Assembly: GCA_002721305.1 (NCBI GenBank) | Contig: PBKA01000006.1 | Location: 62,001 to 126,000 of the forward strand | Direction: 5' to 3' | Source of the DNA: Acidimicrobiaceae bacterium | Lineage (GTDB): Bacteria; Actinomycetota; Acidimicrobiia; Acidimicrobiales; Poriferisodalaceae | Length of the DNA stretch: 64,000 nt | In this document: positions 1 to 7,769 of the stretch, in pieces | How the letters are laid out: each line of letters begins with the position of its first letter | Position numbering within the stretch: the first letter of the stretch is position 1 | Program-made: the position numbers and the translations under genes | The notes under the pieces: generated by a model | Seen by the model: the letters and a program-made list of their open reading frames with translations, nothing else | What the model was told of the DNA's origin: nothing | The model's database searches: none

Positions 1-1113
1 CAAGCCCTGCATTTCGGTGACATGACAAACACAGTTTTGAATCAACCGATCGTCGGAATGGCTGCAGCGCCAAGTGGAAATGGGTACTGGTTGGTAGCAA
101 GTGATGGCGGCATCTTCTCATTCGGAGATGCCGTGTTTTACGGATCTACTGGAGCGTTAACTCTTAACAGTCCAATTGTCGGTATGGCGACCACGACCAC
201 CGGAAATGGATATTGGCTCGTCGCTGCGGACGGCGGTGTGTTCTCGTACGGTGACGCGCAGTTCTATGGTTCGACCGGAGCAATCACGTTAAATCGACCG
301 ATCGTCGGAATGCTCCCCACCAAATCCAGCGAAGGTTATTGGCTGTTAGCCGATGATGGGGGCATCTTCACCTTTGGGGATGCACACTTTTACGGGTCGG
401 GGCCCGGGAAAGGCTTCACAGACCCGTTCGCGGGGATGATCCCAACAGCAGACGGAAGTGGTTATGCACTGGTTCACACCAACGGCCGCATTACACCTTT
501 CGGGAGTTCCTCGCTTCAGAGAGGGGCCCTCTGTGATCCTTGGCCAGTCACTGATTTGTCCGTCGCCGGAGAGGGCGCTGTTCTGCTAAGAGCCTCAAGC
601 AACACACCGACTGACGCTCCGTCGGAGAACTCGGCGCGAATGGATACCGAATACCTGCAGAGTCTAATTTTTCATTCACAGAGTTGTCAGAGCCCAGAAA
701 CTTTGCTCCCAATGTCGCTGGGCTCTCCGCTCCTGGAACCGGTGACTACCTCCTCTTATGGGTGGCGCCGGCACCCCATTTGGGGCGCGATCTCCATGCA
801 CAATGGAATCGACTTCATTGGGCCTAATAGGACGTCAGGTGGATCTGCCCTTGCAGTCCGAGACGGAACCGTATTGTCCGTAGTCGATCTCGTCGCTTAT
901 GGCAAAACAGTCATCCTTGACCATGGGGGACAACTGGCCACGGTATACGGGCATCTCAAAGAGTCTCTGGTCGTAGCCGGCGAGGCAGTGAGTATGGGAG
1001 ATGCCGTTGGGTGGGTTGGATCCACGGGTCTGTCGACTGGGCCCCACCTTCATTTGGAGCTACGGGTGGGCAGTCGGGCTATCGACCCGAGTCCGTATCT
1101 TTTACTGCCCTAG
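1..1113 (+). CDS. Cell-wall M23 (LytM) peptidase with N-terminal 42-residue repeats, 5' end outside window
   Basis: The C-terminal third is an M23/LytM metallopeptidase domain, a family that cleaves peptidoglycan cross-bridges. It has the zinc-ligand pattern HNGID and the HLHLEL motif, with the YGHL motif between them. The N-terminal part holds four 42-residue units of the type PIVGM...GYWLV..DGGIFSFGDA..YGSTG; the last is degenerate. The frame is open to base 1. The seven codons before the first ATG (position 22), together with what follows, align with the end of another repeat unit, so that ATG is internal and the true start lies upstream. The protein is probably exported, but any signal peptide is outside the window. 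Whether the M23 domain is active or a non-catalytic regulator is not certain, although the metal ligands are kept. Confidence 0.85.
   Translation, partial: QALHFGDMTNTVLNQPIVGMAAAPSGNGYWLVASDGGIFSFGDAVFYGSTGALTLNSPIVGMATTTTGNGYWLVAADGGVFSYGDAQFYGSTGAITLNRPIVGMLPTKSSEGYWLLADDGGIFTFGDAHFYGSGPGKGFTDPFAGMIPTADGSGYALVHTNGRITPFGSSSLQRGALCDPWPVTDLSVAGEGAVLLRASSNTPTDAPSENSARMDTEYLQSLIFHSQSCQSPETLLPMSLGSPLLEPVTTSSYGWRRHPIWGAISMHNGIDFIGPNRTSGGSALAVRDGTVLSVVDLVAYGKTVILDHGGQLATVYGHLKESLVVAGEAVSMGDAVGWVGSTGLSTGPHLHLELRVGSRAIDPSPYLLLP
46..549 (+). repeat. Four tandem 126-bp coding repeats (42 residues each)
   Basis: Units begin at 46, 172, 298 and 424, each encoding a variant of PIVGM (the fourth is PFAGM), then GYWLV, DGGIFSFGDA and FYGSTG. 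The exact 126-bp spacing is seen directly. Unit 4 has lost the FGDA and FYGS signatures. The tail of a further unit is visible in bases 1-45. The glycine/aromatic pattern suggests a beta-propeller or solenoid-like cell-surface module; that fold is inference. Confidence 0.85.
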
Positions 1114-1126
1114 AGACAAGAACGCA

Positions 1127-1804
1127 TTAGAAGACATCTAGGTGTTCCAAAACCGCATCAATAAACCCGAAATTTTTTGGCGTGGCGAAATGATCGCAAC
1201 CTCTCAGTTCGGAATAACTCGGGTCAGAAAGAGCGTTTAGCAGCGGATCCGCAGGCCCAGCAAAGTCCTCAGTCCCTAAAACGACCCTCACGGGGTGAGT
1301 GATTCGTGCGAACTGCTCCTCCCCGAGGGGGTAGTGCTTGCGTCTCATGAATGCGGCCAACGCCTCACCATCTTGGTCTGGCTCGGCGGCGTAGCGAGCA
1401 AAGGTCTGAGCGTGGACATCATCTTGATCTGCTTGTCCCTGAACGCCCTTCGCTATTCGCTCGGCTTGTTCTTCGTCGCGCTCAAACAAATTTCGTCCGA
1501 CTCCAGCAACGACGAGTTTGCCGAATTTCTCGGGAGCGATCGCTGCCATGCACAGAAGTGTCCGTGCACCCATGGAAAACCCGACGCCGTCCACTTCGCC
1601 CTCAGGGAGGCGGGCCACTAGCCCTTCTTCCATGTCCGCATACAGTTTTGGATCGTGATGTTTGTCGGCGGAGCCATGACCAGGAAGGTCCCAGGCGATG
1701 ACCTCGCGACCGGCATCACTCAGAAGGTCGACGATCCCAGTAGGTATCCAAGTTGAATCGACGGAACCAGTAAATCCATGAAGAAGTAGGACGGGGTTAG
1801 ACAT
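1127..1804 (-). CDS. Alpha/beta hydrolase
   Basis: This is a 225-residue single-domain alpha/beta hydrolase. The oxyanion-side motif LLHGFTG lies near the N-terminus, the nucleophile elbow is GFSMGA (Ser near residue 97), and a late CDHF supplies the likely catalytic His. An Asp in the LGTEDFAGP segment is a plausible acid. The family covers esterases, thioesterases, MenH-like lyases and haloalkane dehalogenase-like enzymes, and nothing here fixes the substrate. The gene converges with the M23 gene (13 bp apart) and diverges from the AtuA-like gene. The ATG at 1804 has no clear Shine-Dalgarno sequence. Confidence 0.8.
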   Translation of the reverse strand: MSNPVLLLHGFTGSVDSTWIPTGIVDLLSDAGREVIAWDLPGHGSADKHHDPKLYADMEEGLVARLPEGEVDGVGFSMGARTLLCMAAIAPEKFGKLVVAGVGRNLFERDEEQAERIAKGVQGQADQDDVHAQTFARYAAEPDQDGEALAAFMRRKHYPLGEEQFARITHPVRVVLGTEDFAGPADPLLNALSDPSYSELRGCDHFATPKNFGFIDAVLEHLDVF

Positions 1805-1911
1805 CTAGCAATTCTGTCAGAGCGACAGACACTTTGTGGAGTTCGTACCAGCGAGGAGGAACTCCTGAAATTCGATTACCGTAAAGTCCACCTATCTGAA
1901 AGAAGAGGAAA

Positions 1912-3684
1912 ATGACATCCTCAACCCACCAACCAATCCGTATCGCAAACTGCAGCGGATTTTTTGGAGACCGGTTATCCGCAGCGAGAGAAATGGTTCA
2001 GGGTGGACCCATTGATGCATTAACGGGGGATTGGCTAGCAGAACTCACCATGCTCATCCTTTCCCGGATTCAAGCGAAGACCCCAGGAGGTGGGTACGCG
2101 CGTACTTTTGTGACCCAGATGGAAGAGGTGATGGGGGAATGTCTTGATCGAAATATCAAAGTCGTTTCCAACGCAGGAGGTCTGAATCCGCTGGGATGCG
2201 CCGATGCGGTTCAAGAAGTTGCAGACCGGCTCGGTCTTAACCCCAGCATCGCTTATGTCGCCGGCGACGATCTGGCTCCGCGCTTGCCAGAGTTGATTGA
2301 AGCGGGAAATGATTTCTCGCATCTCGACACGGGTGAACCGCTAGGCGATCTTGCCGATCGCATAGTCACCGCGAACGCCTACATCGGATGTTGGGGCATC
2401 GTTGAAGCCCTAAATCAAGGCGCTGACATAGTCGTGACGGGCAGAGCAACTGACGCAGCTGTGGTTGCAGGCCCCGCGGCATGGCATCACGGGTGGCAAC
2501 GCGATGACTGGGATGCTTTGGCGGGTGCGGTCGTCGCGGGTCACGTGATCGAATGTGGGGGACAGGCCACGGGAGGGAATTATTCGTTTTTCACTGAGAT
2601 CGAAGATATGACCTATCCAGGCTTTCCGTGGGCTGACGTATATGCCGATGGTACGTCAATCATCGGTAAACACGATGGAACAGGTGGGGAAGTGTCGGTT
2701 GGGACAATCACCTCGCAACTGCTGTATGAGATTCAGAGCGAACGATATTTTAATCCCGATGTGGTGAGCCGTTTCGACACAATCGAACTGGAAGAGGTCG
2801 AGCGAGATCGAGTGAAGATCTTCGGAACGCGCGGCGAACCTGCACCCAAAGACCTCAAAGTGGCCATGAACTACCACGGTGGTTTCCGCAATCAGATATC
2901 TGTCGGGCTTACCGGTCTTGATATAGAAGCCAAAGCTGAGTTGATAGAAAGACAGTTCTGGAATGCCTGTCCTTATAGTCCTGAGGACTACGAGACAGTC
3001 GTGCGCAAGTATCTGCCCACCAACAAAGAGAACCCTGCAACCAACGAGGAAGCGGTGGCCGTCTACAAAATCATCGTCAAAGACCCTGATGAACGAAAGG
3101 TGGGACGCCCGTTTTCAAATGCTGGAACCGAGATCGGACTTTGCTCCATTCCGGGCATGTTCGGAACGGGAGGGGGTCCTGGACCAGGTCAAGCATTTGG
3201 TGTGTATTGGCCGGCTCTAATCAACTCAGAATTGGTGCCAATGGAAGTAGTGGTCGATGGGAAGCTAACTGTTGTCGACAACACACCACTGATGGCCGGC
3301 ACGGAGGTCTCAACCTCCGCACCGCAACTACCGACGACTCCTTCAGGGCCGACCCGGCCAGCGCCTCTGGGTGCTCTATTTGGCACCCGTTCGGGGGATA
3401 AGGGTCCGAATGCCAATTTAGGAGTTTTTGCGCGAACAGCCGAGGCCTTCGCGTGGCTAAGCGACTACTTGTCTGTCGAAACGCTGAAACAGCTGATGCC
3501 TGAAGCAGAAGAGAGAGCCATCGATCGCTATGACCTGCCAAATCTCTGGAGTATGAATTTTATTTTCCATGGGCTGTTGGAAGAAGGAGTCGCAGCTTCG
3601 ACAAGGCAAGACCCCCAAGCAAAAGCCTTGGGGGAGTACCTGCGAGCCAAGATCGTAGAAATTCCAGAGAGTCTTTTCTCGTAA
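1912..3684 (+). CDS. AtuA-like (DUF1446) acyclic terpene utilisation family protein
   Basis: This 590-residue protein has the two-part architecture of the AtuA/DUF1446 family. The N-terminal DUF1446 domain opens with IRIANCSGFFGDR and contains VSNAGGLNP and the glycine-rich ECGGQATGGN. A C-terminal AtuA ferredoxin-like domain of about 100 residues includes GTRSGDKGPNANLGVF. In Pseudomonas, AtuA belongs to the acyclic terpene (citronellol/geraniol) catabolic locus, but its biochemical step is not settled. No geranyl-CoA carboxylase genes lie nearby, so a terpene role here is not shown. The start is supported by AGAGGA just upstream of the ATG. The gene converges with the FAH gene, only 3 bp apart. 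Confidence 0.85.
   Translation: MTSSTHQPIRIANCSGFFGDRLSAAREMVQGGPIDALTGDWLAELTMLILSRIQAKTPGGGYARTFVTQMEEVMGECLDRNIKVVSNAGGLNPLGCADAVQEVADRLGLNPSIAYVAGDDLAPRLPELIEAGNDFSHLDTGEPLGDLADRIVTANAYIGCWGIVEALNQGADIVVTGRATDAAVVAGPAAWHHGWQRDDWDALAGAVVAGHVIECGGQATGGNYSFFTEIEDMTYPGFPWADVYADGTSIIGKHDGTGGEVSVGTITSQLLYEIQSERYFNPDVVSRFDTIELEEVERDRVKIFGTRGEPAPKDLKVAMNYHGGFRNQISVGLTGLDIEAKAELIERQFWNACPYSPEDYETVVRKYLPTNKENPATNEEAVAVYKIIVKDPDERKVGRPFSNAGTEIGLCSIPGMFGTGGGPGPGQAFGVYWPALINSELVPMEVVVDGKLTVVDNTPLMAGTEVSTSAPQLPTTPSGPTRPAPLGALFGTRSGDKGPNANLGVFARTAEAFAWLSDYLSVETLKQLMPEAEERAIDRYDLPNLWSMNFIFHGLLEEGVAASTRQDPQAKALGEYLRAKIVEIPESLFS
3612..3634. terminator. Perfect 8-bp GC-rich hairpin, candidate terminator for the reverse-strand FAH gene
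   Basis: CCCCCAAG (3612-3619) and CTTGGGGG (3627-3634) are perfect inverted repeats around a 7-base loop. They sit inside the last codons of the AtuA-like gene, about 55 bases beyond the stop of the convergent FAH gene. On the reverse strand the stem is followed by a modestly T-rich stretch, without a long T tract. A terminator role is inference, and the stem may simply be coding sequence. Confidence 0.3.
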
Positions 3685-3687
3685 TGT

Positions 3688-4530
3688 TTATACGAGTTGC
3701 GTATCGGGTTCTTCGATTACCGGGTTAGTCAGAGTGCCGATGCCCTCGATGGTGATCGATACCTCGTCGCCCACCCCCAACATTTTTGGTGGTTCCCAGT
3801 ACAAACCGACTCCGGCGGGTGTGCCAGTCGCTATCACCGTGCCCGGATCGAGAGTAAACGCAGACGACAGATGATGAACTATGTCGAAACAGTCGAAAAT
3901 GAGATCATCGGTATTTGAGTCCTGGCGGATTTCACCGTTTACTCGGGTTGTCAGTTGCAATCTATGGGGGTCGACTTCATCACCGGTAACGACCCAAGGC
4001 CCCATAGGTCCATGGGTGTCCCATGATTTACCCATGAGCATTGTGGGACTTGCGCGTTGCCAGTCTCTAACACTGACGTCGTTCATGATTGTGTAACCAG
4101 CGATGACCTCGCTGGCGTGATCGCGTGGCACGTGTCGACAACGCTTCCCGATGACGATTGCTAATTCACCCTCATAGTCGACTTTCTCCGGGGCGATGGT
4201 GGGGATGTGTATGCCTGCACCTGGACCGATCACACAATTGTGGTGTTTGGTGAAAATGACCGGAGTTGTGGGGACCTCCCTGCCTCCTTCCTCTGCGTGT
4301 GCGCGGTAGTTAAGCCCCACGGCGAGAATCGCTGGCGGCGCGCCCACGGGCGCTAACAGCTTCGCCTCTGCCAGAGGTGTGTGTTCGCCGGTCGGTAGCG
4401 CCCCGAAGTCGGTCCCAGCGGCCAAAAGCCCTGGGAGGTCGGCGTGGTCTGTCTCAAGGTTGATGAGTTCCTCATTCACTACGGACGCGATGCGGGCGCG
4501 GTTTTGAAGAAGATGTCGTGCGATAAGCAT
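3688..4530 (-). CDS. Fumarylacetoacetate hydrolase (FAH) family protein
   Basis: FAH-fold protein of about 280 residues. It has the family's GLNYRAHAEE segment, the metal-ligand region DYEGELAIVIGK, the NDVSVRDWQ motif and the GTPAGVG glycine loop near the C-terminus. FAH-family enzymes are Mg2+/Mn2+-dependent hydrolases, decarboxylases or isomerases acting on diketo-acids (fumarylpyruvate, 2-oxohept-3-ene-dioate, oxaloacetate); the substrate cannot be read from sequence. The frame is open to an ATG at 4605, but family proteins usually begin close to the MLIARHLL segment, so I chose the ATG at 4530. Neither start has a clear ribosome binding site. It may act with the neighbouring CoA-ester catabolism genes. 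Confidence 0.82.
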   Translation of the reverse strand: MLIARHLLQNRARIASVVNEELINLETDHADLPGLLAAGTDFGALPTGEHTPLAEAKLLAPVGAPPAILAVGLNYRAHAEEGGREVPTTPVIFTKHHNCVIGPGAGIHIPTIAPEKVDYEGELAIVIGKRCRHVPRDHASEVIAGYTIMNDVSVRDWQRASPTMLMGKSWDTHGPMGPWVVTGDEVDPHRLQLTTRVNGEIRQDSNTDDLIFDCFDIVHHLSSAFTLDPGTVIATGTPAGVGLYWEPPKMLGVGDEVSITIEGIGTLTNPVIEEPDTQLV

Positions 4531-4711
4531 GTAGGGACCATAGTCCCGCACTATCTCTTTCAGAAGCTTGGCTTCGCAAATACGGCTCATTTCAGGTACT
4601 TGCATGTGAGAACCAGGAAGGGCGACTTCATCGCCCTTGTCCTTTCACCCCTGTTCTGGCACCCTAGCTCTCAGGTTCTTAACCGCTTGATCCGAAAGAG
4701 ACCGAGTTTCT

Positions 4712-5218
4712 ATGCGTGGACCCGAAGTTAGCGTTGACTCAATTACCGACTCTGTGACCGGCTTGCCGGATGGACGCGTCTTCACCGTTTTTTTGGAAAG
4801 AAAAATTGCACTTGCACGTCGCACACTGAAGCCAATTTCAGTGGTTTATTTCGAAATAGACGAGTTCGAGTCGTTTGCTCCGTACGTGAGAGAACACGCC
4901 ATGCGCGCAACATCTCGGGTGATGACCAACACTTTCCGTGAATCCGACACTATCTGTGGTTTGAGAGATGGTGTCCTTGTAGCGCTTCTTGACGACACAT
5001 CCGAGGCAGGTGCAGTTTGGGCCGCTGATCGAGTCAGGAAAGCGAACGCGGAATCACCATCCCGTGACGTAGTCACCCTGTCAGCAGGTATTGCCTGCTA
5101 TCCGTCTCATGCCATGGAAGCACACGATTTGGTCTCAGCAGCTCAATCCGCGTGCAACCAAGCGCGAGCTCATGGCCCAAGTCGGATTGAAGTTGCCACA
5201 GAGGGCGACGACACCTAA
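4712..5218 (+). CDS. Degenerate GGDEF-domain protein
   Basis: A 168-residue protein made almost entirely of one GGDEF-like domain. DSVTGLPDGRVFTVFLE matches the D-x-LTGLPNR start of the family, SVVYFEIDEFE matches the metal-binding strand, and VTLSAGIACYP matches the distal strand. At the signature position the sequence reads LRDGVLVALL (about residues 83-92) in place of GGDEF or GGEEF, so diguanylate cyclase activity is unlikely. There is no sensor domain or membrane segment. It could be a c-di-GMP/GTP-binding or purely structural descendant. It sits between the divergent FAH gene and a co-directional crotonase gene. Confidence 0.7.
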   Translation: MRGPEVSVDSITDSVTGLPDGRVFTVFLERKIALARRTLKPISVVYFEIDEFESFAPYVREHAMRATSRVMTNTFRESDTICGLRDGVLVALLDDTSEAGAVWAADRVRKANAESPSRDVVTLSAGIACYPSHAMEAHDLVSAAQSACNQARAHGPSRIEVATEGDDT

Positions 5219-5265
5219 AGCGATGCAGCTTCGCGGCTAATCTCTCCCTACTGTCAAGTGGAAGA

Positions 5266-6087
5266 ATGCCGATGGAACAAACATATGAGAATCTTGAAGT
5301 TGACTTTCCAGGTGATGGAATCGCTCGCATCACACTGAATAGACCTGAACGTCTCAACGCGCTCACATATGGATTAGTTGAGGACCTCCATTCGGCATTA
5401 GACGGCATCGACAGCGACCATGGCATTCGGGCAGTCATCATCACGGGAGCGGGCCGAGGGTTCTGCGCCGGCCTCGATCTCACTGGGTTTGGAAGAATCC
5501 CTGGAACCGAAGATTTCGGTGAGCAGCAACAGGGGATGGCGGTGCAGCAATACATCGCAGAGTTAGTTCACCACATGCGTGACATAAGGCAGCCGATTAT
5601 TGCCGGAGTAAACGGCGCTGCAGCAGGTGGAGGGTTTGCAATAGCTTGCGCCAGTGACGTCCGCTACTGCAGCTCCTCGTCAAAATTTGGAACGGCCTTC
5701 GTCCGGCTGGGCATCTCCGGGTGTGACATTGGCGTTAGTTGGCTGTTGCCGCGTCTGATTGGGGCGTCTCGTGCCTGGGAGCTGATGTTGACGGGAAGAG
5801 TAATTGACTCAGAAGAAGCGAACCGTATCGGCCTGGTCAGCGACGTTGTCGCTGATGACGAACTTGCCGCAACATGTCTTTCCGTCGCTCAAGAAATTGC
5901 GCGCAACAGCCCATTTGGTGTTTGGATGACTAAAGAAGTGATGTGGTCAAACCTGGAAATTCCAAGTTTGCGAGCAGGAATTGATTTAGAGAATCGGACT
6001 CAGATACTCGCGGCGGGCACCGAAGACAGCAAAAAAGCTATGACGTCGTTCCTTGGAAACCAGGATGTGACTTGGAAGAATCGTTAA
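5266..6087 (+). CDS. Crotonase (enoyl-CoA hydratase/isomerase) family protein lacking the usual catalytic Glu pair
   Basis: A 273-residue crotonase-fold protein. The oxyanion-hole sequences are present: RPERLNAL with AGRGFCAGLDL, and VNGAAAGGGFAIACASD. In enoyl-CoA hydratase, one catalytic Glu follows the GGG loop and the second sits about 20 residues later. Here those positions read GGGFAIA and GTAFVRLGISG, so both acids appear to be missing. It is therefore more likely an isomerase, hydrolase or other crotonase-superfamily reaction than a plain hydratase. A GTGGAAG stretch precedes the ATG; an alternative ATG lies two codons downstream. Confidence 0.82.
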   Translation: MPMEQTYENLEVDFPGDGIARITLNRPERLNALTYGLVEDLHSALDGIDSDHGIRAVIITGAGRGFCAGLDLTGFGRIPGTEDFGEQQQGMAVQQYIAELVHHMRDIRQPIIAGVNGAAAGGGFAIACASDVRYCSSSSKFGTAFVRLGISGCDIGVSWLLPRLIGASRAWELMLTGRVIDSEEANRIGLVSDVVADDELAATCLSVAQEIARNSPFGVWMTKEVMWSNLEIPSLRAGIDLENRTQILAAGTEDSKKAMTSFLGNQDVTWKNR

Positions 6088-6175
6088 TCGGCGATTGACA
6101 GGTAACTAGAACCAATTTGGACGCAGCTTCCGCTTTGCTAGTTCGCTACCGGTTTGGCTTCAAGGTATGCGCCGA
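6088..6175. terminator. Nested inverted repeats between convergent genes
   Basis: The space between the crotonase stop and the gamma-glutamyltransferase stop holds nested inverted repeats. TCGGCG (6088-6093) pairs with CGCCGA (6170-6175). Inside that, AACTAG (6104-6109) pairs with CTAGTT (6138-6143), with a bulged GGT/ACC extension. No T tract follows. The region could form a structured 3' end for both convergent transcripts. The pairing is visible; the function is inference. Confidence 0.3.
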
Positions 6176-6176
6176 C

Positions 6177-7769
6177 TTAATGCCCTACAGCCCCTGAAGT
6201 GCTTACCCGAGGCTCGGCTGCCCCCGAGATCCTTTCCCCCTGCACTTTGATGATGTGAGCGTGACCGAAGGCACCGTTGTTGGCTGGCAATGACCGGACC
6301 TTATGGCCGCGGTTTTCGAGGGCGCTGACCAACTGGGGGTTGGATCCCTCAATTTCAAGGATGACTTCCGATGGTTCGGCCCAGGTGTTAAACCCGTTGG
6401 ACTCGGGGCCCGCGAACCTCCATCGGGCGGCGGCAAGTGCCTCAGCCGGGTCTTGCCCAGCGACGAGAAGTCGAGCCAGTAGTTGCAGAACGATTTGGGG
6501 TTGGGAGTCACCGCCCATTGTGCCCACTAGGGCAACGAGCTCACCGTCAGAATTTTCAACCAAAGTCGGGGCCAAAGTGTGAGGTGGGCGTCTTCCAGGA
6601 CCATATGCCGCTGGACTCGTTGGATCTATCGAAAAGCCAATTCCTCTGTTGTGTAACGAAATTCCGCTTTCAGGGAGAAAGACCAAAGCACCCCAACCTG
6701 AAGCATTCGATTGAATCAAAGAAACGCCCATCCGGTCTTTGTCAATAGCGTTGAGATAGATGGTGTCGCCATCGTTGGTACCACTAGGCAGAGACGAGGT
6801 TCGGTCTGCGCTAATGGCCGCTGCCCGTGGCGCTAACCGCGAAGGATCCAGCAGCATCGCGCCATCAGCATGTTCGTGCAGGACCTCAGGACGATCGAAA
6901 GCTGCCTGTAAGGATGCCTCGGCCAAAAAGTGCCAAAACAAAGCGTCGTTGGGATCTCGCGGTATCGCTAACTGGTCAGCTATCCATGCAGAAGATAAAC
7001 ACAGATAACCCTGTGAATTGGGCGGCAAGCTCCACACTCGATGCCCAAACGCCTCTATAGAAAGTGGCACCACCCAATCCGCTTGGGGCTTCCTGAGGTC
7101 TTGTTCGGTGAATTCCCCTCCGCCAAACTTGATGAGCTCTTGGCCAAAGGTGCCCAGATAAAAAGATTCACGGCTGCCGCTTTCCAAGCCTTTCAAGGCC
7201 TCCCCGAGTCCAGGTCGCCTAATTATTTGCCCAGCCTCTGCCTTGCCGGATGAAAGATAATCGTCGACATGGTCGACATTTTCTAGGAGAGCTGTAGCCG
7301 CAGCGCATTCAAGACTGATGGGGAAGCCCTCTGTAGCGAGGGTGATCGCATCGTCCAAAATCTGCCCTAACGGCAGGGAACCGAACCTCTCGTGGAGAGC
7401 TAACCATCCATCAACGCAACCTGGGATGGGGATGCTCCTCGGGTCCCGGTGGAAAGGCATCGTTGGTAAGCCGTCCGTTCTCAAGCGCTCAAGGTCCGCG
7501 CCGCTTCCAGCCCTACCGCTGGCATTGAGGGCGAATGGGCGATCTCGACCAGGAACGTGTACGAGAGCCCAGAGGTCACCGCCAACGCCGCACATATGTT
7601 GATTTGTCACCGCAAGAACGGCAGAGGCGCCGATGGCGGCGTCTACTGCTGTGCCGCCTTTTCGGAGTAAAGACACCCCCGCCCTACTGGCTAGGTCATC
7701 TACGGAGCAGACCATGCCATTGGGTGCAGAGACCGCTGAAAAGGACGTAGCAGTGTGAATATCTTTCAT
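6177..7769 (-). CDS. Gamma-glutamyltransferase family protein
   Basis: This 530-residue Ntn-hydrolase is related to gamma-glutamyltransferase, which is made as a proenzyme and cut before a catalytic Thr. The expected N-terminal features are present (GMVCSVDDLASRAG, GGTAVDAAIGASAVLAV, GVGGDLWALV). The likely processing site is GDTIYLNAIDKD, where the Thr aligns with the family's nucleophile. The small subunit carries HTLAPTLV and GTMGGDSQPQI. No signal peptide is visible, unlike many periplasmic GGTs, so an intracellular role in glutathione or gamma-glutamyl amide metabolism is likely. The start ATG overlaps the stop of the upstream FAD-linked oxidase gene (ATGA), so the two are translationally coupled. 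Confidence 0.85.
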   Translation of the reverse strand: MKDIHTATSFSAVSAPNGMVCSVDDLASRAGVSLLRKGGTAVDAAIGASAVLAVTNQHMCGVGGDLWALVHVPGRDRPFALNASGRAGSGADLERLRTDGLPTMPFHRDPRSIPIPGCVDGWLALHERFGSLPLGQILDDAITLATEGFPISLECAAATALLENVDHVDDYLSSGKAEAGQIIRRPGLGEALKGLESGSRESFYLGTFGQELIKFGGGEFTEQDLRKPQADWVVPLSIEAFGHRVWSLPPNSQGYLCLSSAWIADQLAIPRDPNDALFWHFLAEASLQAAFDRPEVLHEHADGAMLLDPSRLAPRAAAISADRTSSLPSGTNDGDTIYLNAIDKDRMGVSLIQSNASGWGALVFLPESGISLHNRGIGFSIDPTSPAAYGPGRRPPHTLAPTLVENSDGELVALVGTMGGDSQPQIVLQLLARLLVAGQDPAEALAAARWRFAGPESNGFNTWAEPSEVILEIEGSNPQLVSALENRGHKVRSLPANNGAFGHAHIIKVQGERISGAAEPRVSTSGAVGH

